Part shown: positions 19,256 to 27,900 of the stretch, one piece after another | Layout: every line of letters starts with the position of its first letter | How positions within the stretch are numbered: position 1 is the stretch's first letter | Source: Thermosynechococcaceae cyanobacterium MS004 | GTDB taxonomy: Bacteria; Cyanobacteriota; Cyanobacteriia; Thermosynechococcales; Thermosynechococcaceae | DNA length: 64,000 nt | Assembly (NCBI GenBank): GCA_022402525.1 | Contig: JAKRSB010000139.1 | Location: 39,457 to 103,456 of the forward strand | Direction of reading: 5' to 3' | Program-made: the position numbers and the translations under genes | Notes under the pieces: model-generated | What the model saw: the letters and a program-made list of their open reading frames with translations, nothing else | Told to the model about the DNA's origin: nothing | The model's database searches: none

Positions 19256-21160
19256 CTAGGGTGTGGTGGGGACTGGCTGACGATTAATGGCTTCAGGGCT
19301 AGGGGTGGATGGGGCGACAGGTGCAGCTTCGGAGGCTGGTTCCGGCGAGATTTCTGGTGAGATTTCTGGTGAGATTTCTGCCGCTGGCAAGGTTTGAGTC
19401 TTGCTAATCAAGACCCTAACTTGTGCATTGGGCGGTGTGGCCGTTGCGGTAGTAATGCTCAATCGGTCGGGCTGGATTTGGCCTTGGGTTTGCAGGTAGG
19501 TGCTGAGGATCTGCGATCGCGCTTGAGCCTGTACGCCTGTTTCTGTAGGAGTTTGGTTGACCGTGATCTCCAGGCCGAGGGCTGGGTATTGACGCAGTAG
19601 CGCAATTATTCTCTCTAGCCTTTGAGCTTGGGCTGGAGCCAGAGTGGTTTCATCGGCGGCAAAGGCGATGGTTTCGGTCAGGGGCGCGACGCGATTCAGG
19701 ATCACCTGGGCCGTTGGAAAATTAAGCTGGGTGCGGAGTATCTCTGTCAGCAAGGTCTGTCCGTCTTGATCAATATCGCGATCGCTGAGGTAGTTAATTT
19801 GAATAGTTAGGGGAACTTCCGGGCTAGTCGTGACCGTGTAGTTGATCCACTGGGCGGGTTTAGGCAGTTTAAATAGGCGCAGAGAGGCCTCAATTTCCTG
19901 CAAAAAACTTGCCTGAAGTTCAGCAATCGTAGGCAATACGGGAAGCGCTGCTTCAGGGCCTCCTTGGAGTAGTTCGTTAGAGGCCGTTGGCACTTCGACA
20001 AGGTTGAGGGCAATGGACTCTACGGGACGGCGGAGGCGCTCGGCCAAGAGCTGCTTAAATTGGGTTTGCTCTGCTTTGGTATAAACTTTGCTGGTATAGA
20101 CCTGGAACTGAATCGCAAGTCTATCTGGCTGAGACTTAAAGGATAGTGCATTGATATAGGAGCGAATCTGACCATCGGGAAAGACAGCAAAGTTATTCTG
20201 CCAGATTTCAGTGGTGGTGTTTCGCAGTCGATTTTCTTGTTGTTTGGCGGTAATTTCGTTGCGGAGCTGTCCTAAAGATTGACCCAAGGGGATAGAAATG
20301 ATCAAAATCGTAACGACAATCAGCAGCAAACGCCCTGGCAAGCTGCCAATGCGCTTCAGCCTTCTTGTCCCAGGGACTCGATCTAACATCACCTGAACCC
20401 GCTGACTTTCAGGGTCTTCACCTCGCCATGCGCGTACTTGTTCGCGCACGAGGTTTGTGTCAATGTGAAGCGCTAAAAAGACCAGCATGGCCGAGAAGGT
20501 AATGGCAATAAAGTTGGTCAAAAACAGTAGCCCACCCCCCTGGGCAACCTGCAACCCTGTTCTGGGGTTAACGCTAACTGCAATCCCAATGCCGTACCCG
20601 ACCACGCACAGCGGCGGCATCAGCGCCACAGCGATGGATACCCCTGGAATGGAGGTCGCAATCCCTTTCGCAACTTTACAGATGGAGACAGCGCCCACTG
20701 CCCCCGAAAAGAGCGCCACGCCAAGATCCAGTAGGTTAGGGCGAGTTCTAGCCAAAATTTCGCTGGTCATTTCTTTGAAGGGCAGCACCGACACCAGCAC
20801 AACAGCAAACAAAATCGCTAAGCTACAGCTTAAAAACAGGTTCAGCAACGCCCGGAAAGCCAAAATTACATCCCCTGCCGCCAGCGCCAGTCCGTTGGCT
20901 AGAATGCTGCCCATCAATGGAGAAATGAGCATCGCACCAATGATGACGGCGGGGCTATTTAAGACCAGACCCAAGGTAGCAATGCCAGCGGCAAACAATA
21001 CCTGAAGCCAATAGCTGGTATCGGTCAGGGTGACGGATTGGGCAATATCCAGGTAGACCTCTTCTTTCCGGGCAGCACTGATTCCGAGGTTCCAGGCAAA
21101 CCAACTCCGCAGACGGGCGATCGCCGTCAGGATTCGGCGCAGGGGTTGAGAATAACGCAT
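19256..21160 (-). CDS. DUF389 membrane protein with OmpA-like C-terminal domain
   Basis: 634 residues. Residues about 35-310 form the DUF389 (TIGR00341-type) membrane core. It has several helices and conserved sequences such as NSPAVIIGAMLISPLMGSI and GVALFSGAVGAVSI. The extracytoplasmic part follows a final helix at about 280-300. Two alpha/beta modules (about 320-470) lead to a segment (ETIAFAADETTLAPAQAQRLERI...) resembling an OmpA/MotB-like domain, though its peptidoglycan-binding residues are not all evident. The tail is Pro/Ser/Glu-rich with an SPEI repeat. The function is unknown; an envelope-anchored sensor or channel is an inference. It is convergent with nothing; 70 bases separate it from the PEP-synthase-like gene on the same strand. 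Confidence 0.8.
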   Translation of the reverse strand: MRYSQPLRRILTAIARLRSWFAWNLGISAARKEEVYLDIAQSVTLTDTSYWLQVLFAAGIATLGLVLNSPAVIIGAMLISPLMGSILANGLALAAGDVILAFRALLNLFLSCSLAILFAVVLVSVLPFKEMTSEILARTRPNLLDLGVALFSGAVGAVSICKVAKGIATSIPGVSIAVALMPPLCVVGYGIGIAVSVNPRTGLQVAQGGGLLFLTNFIAITFSAMLVFLALHIDTNLVREQVRAWRGEDPESQRVQVMLDRVPGTRRLKRIGSLPGRLLLIVVTILIISIPLGQSLGQLRNEITAKQQENRLRNTTTEIWQNNFAVFPDGQIRSYINALSFKSQPDRLAIQFQVYTSKVYTKAEQTQFKQLLAERLRRPVESIALNLVEVPTASNELLQGGPEAALPVLPTIAELQASFLQEIEASLRLFKLPKPAQWINYTVTTSPEVPLTIQINYLSDRDIDQDGQTLLTEILRTQLNFPTAQVILNRVAPLTETIAFAADETTLAPAQAQRLERIIALLRQYPALGLEITVNQTPTETGVQAQARSQILSTYLQTQGQIQPDRLSITTATATPPNAQVRVLISKTQTLPAAEISPEISPEISPEPASEAAPVAPSTPSPEAINRQPVPTTP

Positions 21161-21307
21161 CGCAATGTCTTACTATCCAGGGATGTTACGACGGGTGTAC
21201 TGTACGGGATTTGGCTGGGGCTGGTTGGCTATGCTCTACGCTGGATTCCATGCCTGCTGATAGGATAGCAGTACCCTAAGTTAGCTCCTAAAACGATGGA
21301 GGTTGCG

Positions 21308-21913
21308 ATGATCACGACGGCTGCTCCTACATCTTCTGCTGATGTGCTGCTCCTGAATGTGAGTCACGCAAAGCTAACCGTGACGCCGGCGCAGTTTGAC
21401 CAGCTTTGTATTGATAACCCAGAACTACGTCTTGAGTTAACAAAGGATGGGGAATTGATTGTGAGTCCTCCAACGGGTGGAGAAAGCGGGAAAAGAAATT
21501 TTAACTTGGCGCTTGAAGTTGGGATTTGGAATCGACAAACGCATCTAGGGGAAGCCTTTGATTCATCTACGGGCTATGATTTCATTGCCTTTGGGGGCGG
21601 CAAACTCTCTCCCGATGTGTCATGGATTGAAAAGTCGCGGCTGGAAGGCATAAATATTGTTGGGTTTATTCCGTTGGTGCCTGATTTTGTCATTGAGCTA
21701 CGGTCTGCAACGGATCCGCTTAGGCCGCTCCAGGAAAAGATGGGCGAATATCGGCGATTGGGAGTGAAACTGGGTTTGCTGGTGAATCCACTGGATCGGC
21801 AGGTGGAGATTTATCGAATTGGGCAGGAGATGGAGCGTTTGGAGTCGCCGGATACGATTGATTGTAGTGAAGTAATGTCAGGGTTTGTATTGAAGATGAG
21901 CAAGATTTGGTAG
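21308..21913 (+). CDS. Uma2-family (DUF820) putative restriction endonuclease
   Basis: About 201 residues. PD-(D/E)XK-like fold: the pattern ELTKDGELIVSPPTGG, SPDVSWI and PDFVIELRS carries the acidic and E-x-K/R-type residues of Uma2 proteins, which are greatly expanded in cyanobacteria. Cellular targets are unknown. I chose ATG at 21308 because GGAGG lies six bases upstream; the open frame also offers ATG at 21296. Stand-alone gene without a partner. Confidence 0.88.
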   Translation: MITTAAPTSSADVLLLNVSHAKLTVTPAQFDQLCIDNPELRLELTKDGELIVSPPTGGESGKRNFNLALEVGIWNRQTHLGEAFDSSTGYDFIAFGGGKLSPDVSWIEKSRLEGINIVGFIPLVPDFVIELRSATDPLRPLQEKMGEYRRLGVKLGLLVNPLDRQVEIYRIGQEMERLESPDTIDCSEVMSGFVLKMSKIW

Positions 21914-22098
21914 CGATACGATGTGGCAACTGTTCTTAACCATGAAACGCATCCACAACGGTGGGAATACCCCGTCCAATATATTTTGTAGCGCCTACGG
22001 CCCAGATGGCGATCGCTCCTGACTGCATAGATTGCTGTGCCCCCGTGCATGTCATATAAAGACTGAGATACGTAAAAACTTAAACGAGCGGCCAGAGC

Positions 22099-22551
22099 CT
22101 ATTCCGTTGCAATCACAACATCACTGGACTTGATCACAGCGTAAGCAGCTTTACCTTCCGCTAGCTCCAGCGCCTCAGCCGAGGTCGTTGTAATGATAGA
22201 GGTCAGCTCCACGAGCTGTAAAATTTCGAGAGTCACTTCCGTATTGACCGAGCCTTTAGTGAGCTGCTTAACTCTGCCCTCTAAAATATTGCGCGCGCTG
22301 ACCTTAAGAGGCTTTTTGCGGTCGGTATCAGGTTTATTCGGCTGAGCTTCACGGGCTTTGTTCGGCTGCCGAGATTTGAGGTCAGGCTCAGATTCGTCTA
22401 CATCGGCAGAGGTGGAATACTTGAGACCCCGCACCATCTCTCGCAGCACCTCTGTTTTGGTTCGTTGGGACTGTCGACAGATTTCCTCTAGAAGTTGGCG
22501 CTCTTCTTCAGAAGTCTGAAACGTGATCCATCCCTGATCTTTTCTAGGCAT
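22099..22551 (-). CDS. Ribbon-helix-helix/TOBE molybdate-responsive regulator
   Basis: 150 residues in two domains. Residues 1-50 (MPRKDQGWITFQTSEEERQL, then RTKTEVLREMVRGL) have the strand-helix-helix layout of CopG/MetJ-type ribbon-helix-helix DNA-binding proteins. Residues about 83-150 (SARNILEGRVKQLTKGSVNT... AYAVIKSSDVVIA) form a TOBE/Mop molybdate-binding domain. The gene is divergent from modA, with two palindromes between them. The layout suggests a repressor of molybdate uptake that does the job of ModE with an unrelated DNA-binding head. The middle (50-82) is a charged linker. Confidence 0.85.
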   Translation of the reverse strand: MPRKDQGWITFQTSEEERQLLEEICRQSQRTKTEVLREMVRGLKYSTSADVDESEPDLKSRQPNKAREAQPNKPDTDRKKPLKVSARNILEGRVKQLTKGSVNTEVTLEILQLVELTSIITTTSAEALELAEGKAAYAVIKSSDVVIATE

Positions 22552-22557
22552 TTGATT

Positions 22558-22603
22558 ACCAACTTGGTTGGTTTATGGCGTTAAATTGGTATGGTTATAC
22601 CAA
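22558..22603. promoter_or_regulatory. Paired palindromes in the mod divergent promoter
   Basis: ACCAAC-TTG-GTTGGT (22558-22572) and TTGGTAT-GGTT-ATACCAA (22586-22603) are both perfect inverted repeats sharing the half-site TTGGT. Their centres are about 30 bases apart. They fill the 91-base gap between the regulator start (22551) and modA (22643), so a bound regulator would cover both promoters. Confidence 0.75.
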
Positions 22604-22642
22604 CCTAAATTCTAGCTTGTAGGCTCATCCAGCATTGAATAC

Positions 22643-23431
22643 ATGAAGCGTAAGCAATTTCTGGCCCTTTTGAGTGCGGCACTCGCCAGCATCTTTTTGG
22701 TCTTGGGATTGCAGCTCGTCAATCCAATCCAATCCCCAGCCAGCACAACGCTCTTTGTCTCGGCGGCGGCCAGCTTAAAAGACACCTTAGAAGATCTTCT
22801 GCCTCTGTATCAAAAACGGGACTCTAATGTAAAGCTGACCTTCAACTTTGGAGCTTCCGGTGCGCTGTTGCGGCAGATTGAGCAGGGTGCGCCTGCCGAT
22901 GTCTTTATTGCCGCTGCCAAGGGCCAGATCGATACTCTAGAGCAAAAAGGAGCCTTGGTTCCCGGCACCCGTAGCAATATCGCGAATAATAGGCTGGTTT
23001 TAATTGCACCCAAAAATTCCAAGCTTGTAACCAGTTTTGCAAGTTTGAAGAACCCAGGGGTCAAGCGAATTTCCGTGGGTGAACCTCGCAGCGTTCCGGC
23101 GGGGCAGTATGCTGAGCAGGTTTTCCAGAACCTGAATTTATTCAGCGCGCTAAAGCCAAAGTTGGTTTATGGCAATAATGTGCGGCAGGTATTGGCAACG
23201 GTTGAAAGTGGCAATGCTGATGCGGGGCTGGTTTACGCGACGGATGCCAAAGTCTCAACCCAAGTCAAAGTGGTCGCTACCGCAGCAGAATCTTCCCATT
23301 CTCCGATTGTCTACCCAGCGGCAGTCTTAAAGAGCAGCAAAAATATCGATGCGGCCAAAGCGTTTGTGAAATACTTGTCGGGCAGTGAGGCTAAGGGTGT
23401 TTTCCGGAAGTACGGGTTTATTGTCAAATAG
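22643..23431 (+). CDS. modA: Molybdate ABC transporter substrate-binding protein
   Basis: 262 residues with an N-terminal signal peptide (KRKQFLALLSAALASIFLVLG). The mature part starts near TTLFVSAAASLKDTLEDLLP and contains FNFGASGALLRQIEQGAPADVF, a ModA pattern for oxyanion binding. It captures molybdate or tungstate in the periplasm and delivers it to ModBC, encoded 27 bases downstream. Confidence 0.94.
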   Translation: MKRKQFLALLSAALASIFLVLGLQLVNPIQSPASTTLFVSAAASLKDTLEDLLPLYQKRDSNVKLTFNFGASGALLRQIEQGAPADVFIAAAKGQIDTLEQKGALVPGTRSNIANNRLVLIAPKNSKLVTSFASLKNPGVKRISVGEPRSVPAGQYAEQVFQNLNLFSALKPKLVYGNNVRQVLATVESGNADAGLVYATDAKVSTQVKVVATAAESSHSPIVYPAAVLKSSKNIDAAKAFVKYLSGSEAKGVFRKYGFIVK

Positions 23432-23458
23432 CCTTCATCCATTCATGCTGGCGACGCA

Positions 23459-25336
23459 ATGAATGAGCCATTTTTGATCCCTCCAGATCTTTCTCCCCTC
23501 TGGATCTCGCTCAAGGTTTCCCTGTTGGCAACCGTCTTTACCTTCTTTGTGGGGATTGCCGTTGCCTACTGGATGCTGGGCGATCGCGGTACGGGAAAGT
23601 CTTTGCTAGAAGGGATCTTCATCTCACCGTTGATTTTGCCGCCCACGGTTGTTGGTTTTTTGCTGCTCTTGCTGTTGGGTAAAAATGGCCCTTTGGGTCA
23701 ACTGCTGCTGTCCTTTGACCTCAGCGTAGTGTTTACCTGGTATGGGGCGGTCATCACGGCAACCGTAGTTTCTTTTCCCTTGATGTATCGAACGGCCTTA
23801 GGTGCCTTCGAGCAAGTCGATCATCATTTATTAGCGGTGGCGCGCACCTTGGGGGCTTCAGAGTGGACGATCTTTCGTCGCCTTATGCTTCCCTTGGCTT
23901 GGCCTGGGGTGGTCGCAGGCACAATGCTGGCCTTTGCTCGTGCCCTTGGTGAGTTTGGCGCAACCCTGATGCTAGCAGGCAATATTCCAGGCCAGACCCA
24001 GACGATTCCGATGGCGATCTACTTTGCCGTAGAAGCTGGTGCCATGAATGAAGCCTGGTTTTGGGCGATCGCCATGATGCTCATTTCGCTTTCTGGCATT
24101 ACTGCCGTGAGTTTTTGGCAAGAGCGGCGGCAAAAACAGCAGAACAAGCAGCAGAACAAGCAGCGCATAGCGCCAAGAGATTCTACGGCGAGAGTATATC
24201 GTCTTTTTCCTGGGGCTCCTGCGTCTTACGCTGAGGTATTTCCACAGCCAGTTGCGGCACCCCAATCCGGTTTAGTTGTGAACCTTCAAAAGCGGCTTGC
24301 GGCCTTTGATCTGGATCTAGCGCTGAGCACCGCAGAATCTACTTTGGGCATCTTGGGAGAATCTGGGGCAGGCAAGAGTATGCTGCTGCGGTGTATTGCG
24401 GGGATAGAAGCCCCGACCCAAGGGCAAATTGTGTTGAACGGACGGGTGCTCTTTGATAGCGCACGAGGGATTAACGTACCCAGCCGCGATCGCCGGATTG
24501 GGTTTCTGATGCAAAACTATGCCCTGTTCCCCACCATGACCGTGGCTCAAAATATTGCCTTTGGTCTGCCTAAGTCTCTTTCTGCCGGTGAAGTGAAACA
24601 GCGGGTGCAGGCCCAACTGGAGGCGATACAGCTTCAGGGCTATGGCGATCGCTACCCCAGTCAACTGTCTGGTGGGCAGCAGCAGCGCGTTGCCCTAGCC
24701 AGAGCGATCGCATCAGAACCAGATGCGCTACTCCTGGATGAACCCTTTTCTGCCCTCGATACCCAACTCCGCAGCGAACTCGAAAAGCAGTTAACCAAGA
24801 CCCTATCGAATTACCAAGGACTGACCCTATTCGTCAGCCATAATCTAGGAGAAGCCTACCGCATCTGTCAAAATCTTTTGGTTCTTTCTGCCGGGGCGGT
24901 CGTTGCAAGTGGGCAGAAAAAAGCAATTTTTGAGCGCCCTAGCAATCTCACGGTGGCTCAACTCACCGGATGCAAAAATGTGTCTAGAATTCAACCCATG
25001 ACGCCTCATGCCGTTCAGGCCCTGGATTGGAACTGTACCCTCATCAGTCTTGAACCCATTTCATCAACTCAGACCCACGTGGGGATTCGTGCGCATCATA
25101 TTACGTTGGTAGAAACACCCGCATCCCTGAACACCTTTCCAGCTTGGTTAGTTTGGACGAGTGAAATGCCCTACTGCATGACACTGTACCTAAAGCTGGG
25201 TGCGCCACCAACCGATCCGAATGACTATCATCTCCAGACCGAAGTAGATCAGAAAGAATGGGAGGGCTTAACAGATCGCCCCTTCCCTTGGTTCGTGAGT
25301 CTAGATTCCTCAAGGCTCCTATGGTTAGATCCTTGA
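23459..25336 (+). CDS. modBC: Fused molybdate permease-ATPase ModBC
   Basis: 625 residues. Residues 1-215 form the ModB permease with the EAA loop (ARTLGASEWTIFRRLMLPLAWPG). A Gln/Asn-rich linker (QQNKQQNKQ) follows. Residues from about 270 on form ModC: Walker A GESGAGKS (about 301), signature LSGGQQQRVALARA (about 404) and Walker B ALLLDEPFSALD (about 424). The C-terminal 130 residues may be a diverged TOBE region. ModB-ModC fusions are known in cyanobacteria. Co-transcribed with modA. Confidence 0.93.
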   Translation: MNEPFLIPPDLSPLWISLKVSLLATVFTFFVGIAVAYWMLGDRGTGKSLLEGIFISPLILPPTVVGFLLLLLLGKNGPLGQLLLSFDLSVVFTWYGAVITATVVSFPLMYRTALGAFEQVDHHLLAVARTLGASEWTIFRRLMLPLAWPGVVAGTMLAFARALGEFGATLMLAGNIPGQTQTIPMAIYFAVEAGAMNEAWFWAIAMMLISLSGITAVSFWQERRQKQQNKQQNKQRIAPRDSTARVYRLFPGAPASYAEVFPQPVAAPQSGLVVNLQKRLAAFDLDLALSTAESTLGILGESGAGKSMLLRCIAGIEAPTQGQIVLNGRVLFDSARGINVPSRDRRIGFLMQNYALFPTMTVAQNIAFGLPKSLSAGEVKQRVQAQLEAIQLQGYGDRYPSQLSGGQQQRVALARAIASEPDALLLDEPFSALDTQLRSELEKQLTKTLSNYQGLTLFVSHNLGEAYRICQNLLVLSAGAVVASGQKKAIFERPSNLTVAQLTGCKNVSRIQPMTPHAVQALDWNCTLISLEPISSTQTHVGIRAHHITLVETPASLNTFPAWLVWTSEMPYCMTLYLKLGAPPTDPNDYHLQTEVDQKEWEGLTDRPFPWFVSLDSSRLLWLDP

Positions 25337-25342
25337 TTGATT

Positions 25343-25358
25343 TGAGTTCGACAAAAAA
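25343..25358 (+). repeat. Possible solitary end of the MITE-like repeat
   Basis: The 16 bases TGAGTTCGACAAAAAA, seven bases after the modBC stop, are identical to the end of the inverted-repeat element at 53882. The rest of the element is absent, and six of the 16 bases are an A run, so chance is not excluded. The remaining spacer to 25581 shows only a GGTCT/AGACC hairpin near 25408-25427. Confidence 0.3.
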
Positions 25359-25581
25359 CAACCTGAGAGAGTGGTGTGCAAAGATAGTGCGGGGCGCAAG
25401 TCACCGGTCTTGAGCAAAGGAGACCAGAAAAAAGATTTTGATTTTAATCGATATGCAAAACGGCGATCGCCGCTCTCAGAGACTAGATGCGCTGTTCGCT
25501 GACTCGTCATTCAGCACGCTTAGCTCGGCCAATGAGTCTACGCCAAATCTTACGTTCAGTTAATCACAAAATTGAGGTCTC

Positions 25582-27129
25582 ATGACCATTGAATCAACGC
25601 TCAGCGAAGCGGCGATCGAGACAAACCTGAAGCAGTTTTTACTGGTGCTGTCTGTTTCTTTGAGTGTCGCAACCTTGCCGCAAGTTTTTAGCTGGTTTCG
25701 CCAAATTCCCTACACCCTACTGTTGGTGATTGTGGGCTTAGGCTTAGCCTTTGTAGATGTGCGCTTGGTCAACCTGTCACCAGCGCTCATTTTGTTCATT
25801 TTTTTGCCGCCGCTACTCTTTGAGGCCGCCTGGAATCTAAAGTGGTCAAACCTCAAGCAAGAGCTCGTCCCCATTAGTCTCTATGCCGTGTTTGGCGTGG
25901 TGATTTCCGTGGGAGGTATTGCCCTGGGTCTAAACCAGTGGGCGGGGCTGTCTCTCACCACAGCGCTGCTGATTGGTGCCAGCCTGTCCGCCACCGATCC
26001 GGTTTCGGTGATTGCTTTGTTTCGAGAGTTGGGAGTGCCCAAACGCCTCACTACCCTCACGGAAGGGGAAAGTCTCTTTAACGATGGCATGGCCGTTGTA
26101 GCCTTTAGCTTTTTGCTGTCATTTTCCTTGGGCCGTTCAGAGTTAGCTCCAGCGCCCATCGTGCTGGAGCTGTTCAAGGTGGTAGGCCTTGGCATCGGGA
26201 TGGGCTGCCTGATTGGGTTTGGTATTTCTTACTTGACCCAACGCTTTGATTTGCCTCTTGTAGAGCAGTCTCTCACCCTGGTTTCGGCCTACGGCACCTA
26301 TCTGGTTACAGAAGACTTGGGCGGGTCTGGGGTGATTGGCGTGGTGACTATGGGACTGATTTTGGGCAATTTTGGCTCCCGTATCGGCATGAACCCTCGC
26401 ACCCGCATGATTGTGACGGAATTTTGGGATTTTCTCGCCTTTTTTGTAAACTCCATCGTGTTTCTGTTGATTGGTGACCAAATTCGGTTTGCAGTGCTGG
26501 GACAAAACCTCCAGACCATTGCCCTCACCATTGCCGCTATGCTGATTACCCGTGCCGTGGCTATCTACGGGTTTGGGTTCGTGAGTAATCGCTTAGCCGA
26601 TGCTCAAATTCCGGTGCCTGACCAAACGGTGCTGTGGTGGGGTGGGCTGCGAGGGTCAGTTTCCATTGCTCTGGCCCTTAGCGTTCCGGTCGGTTTGCCT
26701 GGCCGAGAAGAGGTGATTTCAACGGTGTTTGGTGTGGTGCTGTTTACCCTACTGGTGCAGGGACTCACCATGAAGCCTCTACTAGAAACCCTAAACCTGC
26801 TCAACCAACAGCCCTTGCGCCAGGAGTATGCTGTGGCGATCGCCCGTCAAACGGCCCTAGAGCGCGTCGTCTCACATCTCAAGAAAACAGAAACCCGTCC
26901 TGGACTCGATCCAGAATTTTCCCGCTACCAAACGGCGCTCATCCAGGGAGAGCTTAATAACCTCACGCTTAAAATCGAAACGCTCATTGACGAAAACCCC
27001 AACCTACAAACCTTTGTGTCCGAACAGCTTAAGGAAGAACTGCTGGAGATCGAAGCGGATACCTATGCCGAGCTGGTGCGGGCGGGCCAGCTTTCTAAAG
27101 AACTCTCACCCTTTTTGGATTCTTTATAA
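25582..27129 (+). CDS. Na+/H+ antiporter, CPA1/NhaP type
   Basis: 515 residues with about 12 membrane helices. It has the transport motif SATDPVSVIALFRELGVP (the Asp near residue 139) and EGESLFNDGMAVV (Asn-Asp near 168), both needed for ion exchange in NhaP antiporters. The cytoplasmic tail from about 405 on is charged and helical. It exports Na+ in exchange for protons. Cyanobacterial relatives include NhaS-type antiporters; the exact orthologue is not assigned. Monocistronic by appearance. Confidence 0.9.
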   Translation: MTIESTLSEAAIETNLKQFLLVLSVSLSVATLPQVFSWFRQIPYTLLLVIVGLGLAFVDVRLVNLSPALILFIFLPPLLFEAAWNLKWSNLKQELVPISLYAVFGVVISVGGIALGLNQWAGLSLTTALLIGASLSATDPVSVIALFRELGVPKRLTTLTEGESLFNDGMAVVAFSFLLSFSLGRSELAPAPIVLELFKVVGLGIGMGCLIGFGISYLTQRFDLPLVEQSLTLVSAYGTYLVTEDLGGSGVIGVVTMGLILGNFGSRIGMNPRTRMIVTEFWDFLAFFVNSIVFLLIGDQIRFAVLGQNLQTIALTIAAMLITRAVAIYGFGFVSNRLADAQIPVPDQTVLWWGGLRGSVSIALALSVPVGLPGREEVISTVFGVVLFTLLVQGLTMKPLLETLNLLNQQPLRQEYAVAIARQTALERVVSHLKKTETRPGLDPEFSRYQTALIQGELNNLTLKIETLIDENPNLQTFVSEQLKEELLEIEADTYAELVRAGQLSKELSPFLDSL

Positions 27130-27217
27130 CTCTTGGACTCTTGATCCCTTTGAAATAATTTTGAACTAACTGTTGGACTAACCTTTGGACTAACTTTGGA
27201 CTATTGGTAAAGCAAAA

Positions 27218-27254
27218 CCCGATGGCACACCTAATTTTGGGGTGAGCCATCGGG
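27218..27254 (-). terminator. Hairpin terminator for the minus-strand gene
   Basis: CCCGATGGC (27218-27226) pairs with GCCATCGGG (27246-27254). On the minus strand the stem is followed by TTTTGC, so it best serves the gene at 27304-27723. It may also stop transcription from the antiporter gene. TTGGACTAAC-type short repeats precede it (27130-27205). Confidence 0.55.
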
Positions 27255-27303
27255 CTACAGGGGTGGGTTAGCCTGCATTGCTGAACGGTTTTTGAGTAGG
27301 CTT

Positions 27304-27723
27304 CTAGAAAAATCGGAATGGATTATCTACAACGATATAGATATTCCGAGCTGGGCTGTAGGTAAAAAAGACGTTGTTATCGGGTGTGTAGTAGGTTCTT
27401 TGTCTAATGACAACCTTTCGGCTGCGTGAAGGCAGTCTGGAATGGCGCGATCCAGGCCGATAATAGACCGTCCGGGAGCGGTTCCTTCTCCAGTTGTCGT
27501 CATCATCGTCATAGCGGGAGTCGTAGCGCCTATCATCGTCGTACCGAGATCGCCGCCGATCGCTTTTCCAGCGATCTTCGTCGCGCCCATAGCTTTTCTC
27601 GTAATATTCGCGCTCGTAGCGATCGCCTTTTTTGGGCTTGGCTTCAGCACTCAGCGTGGATAGCCCAACGCTCAAAACGGCGATCGCCAGGACTGCTGCC
27701 TGCACTCTTGAATTGATTCGCAT
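27304..27723 (-). CDS. Secreted Arg/Asp/Tyr-rich low-complexity protein
   Basis: 139 residues. A signal peptide (MRINSRVQAAVLAIAVLSVGLSTLSAEA) is followed by a highly charged region dominated by Arg, Asp and Tyr (about 30-95, SRYDDDRRYDSRYDDDDD). The C-terminus has beta character (VFFTYSPARNIYIVVDNPFRFF). I chose ATG at 27723 because GGAGG lies four bases upstream; the open frame extends to 27789. No enzyme motif. The charged core could bind metal ions or polymers, but the function is unknown. Confidence 0.7.
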   Translation of the reverse strand: MRINSRVQAAVLAIAVLSVGLSTLSAEAKPKKGDRYEREYYEKSYGRDEDRWKSDRRRSRYDDDRRYDSRYDDDDDNWRRNRSRTVYYRPGSRHSRLPSRSRKVVIRQRTYYTPDNNVFFTYSPARNIYIVVDNPFRFF

Positions 27724-27846
27724 ACCCTCCAACCTCTTCTGCTTACGGCTGTGTTCATAACCCTTGTGTGAGGAGAGATGAGCAATCATTGGCCTAAGAG
27801 ACGAAAGATTTCCCTCAAGGTTCCGGTGCGTTCATACAATTAATAT

Positions 27847-27897
27847 GAATGGGCAATGGGGGTGAATGGGCAGTGGGGGTGAATGAGCAATGGGGTC
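27847..27897. repeat. 17-bp tandem repeat, three units
   Basis: Three 17-base units of the type GAATGGGCAATGGGGGT start at 27847, 27864 and 27881, with small differences, between two minus-strand genes. No coding function. Confidence 0.8.
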
Positions 27898-27900
27898 AAA

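Noticed and set aside
25408..25427. GGTCT/AGACC hairpin after modBC as terminator
   Set aside because: The following run is A, not T, on the coding strand, and no gene uses the other strand here.
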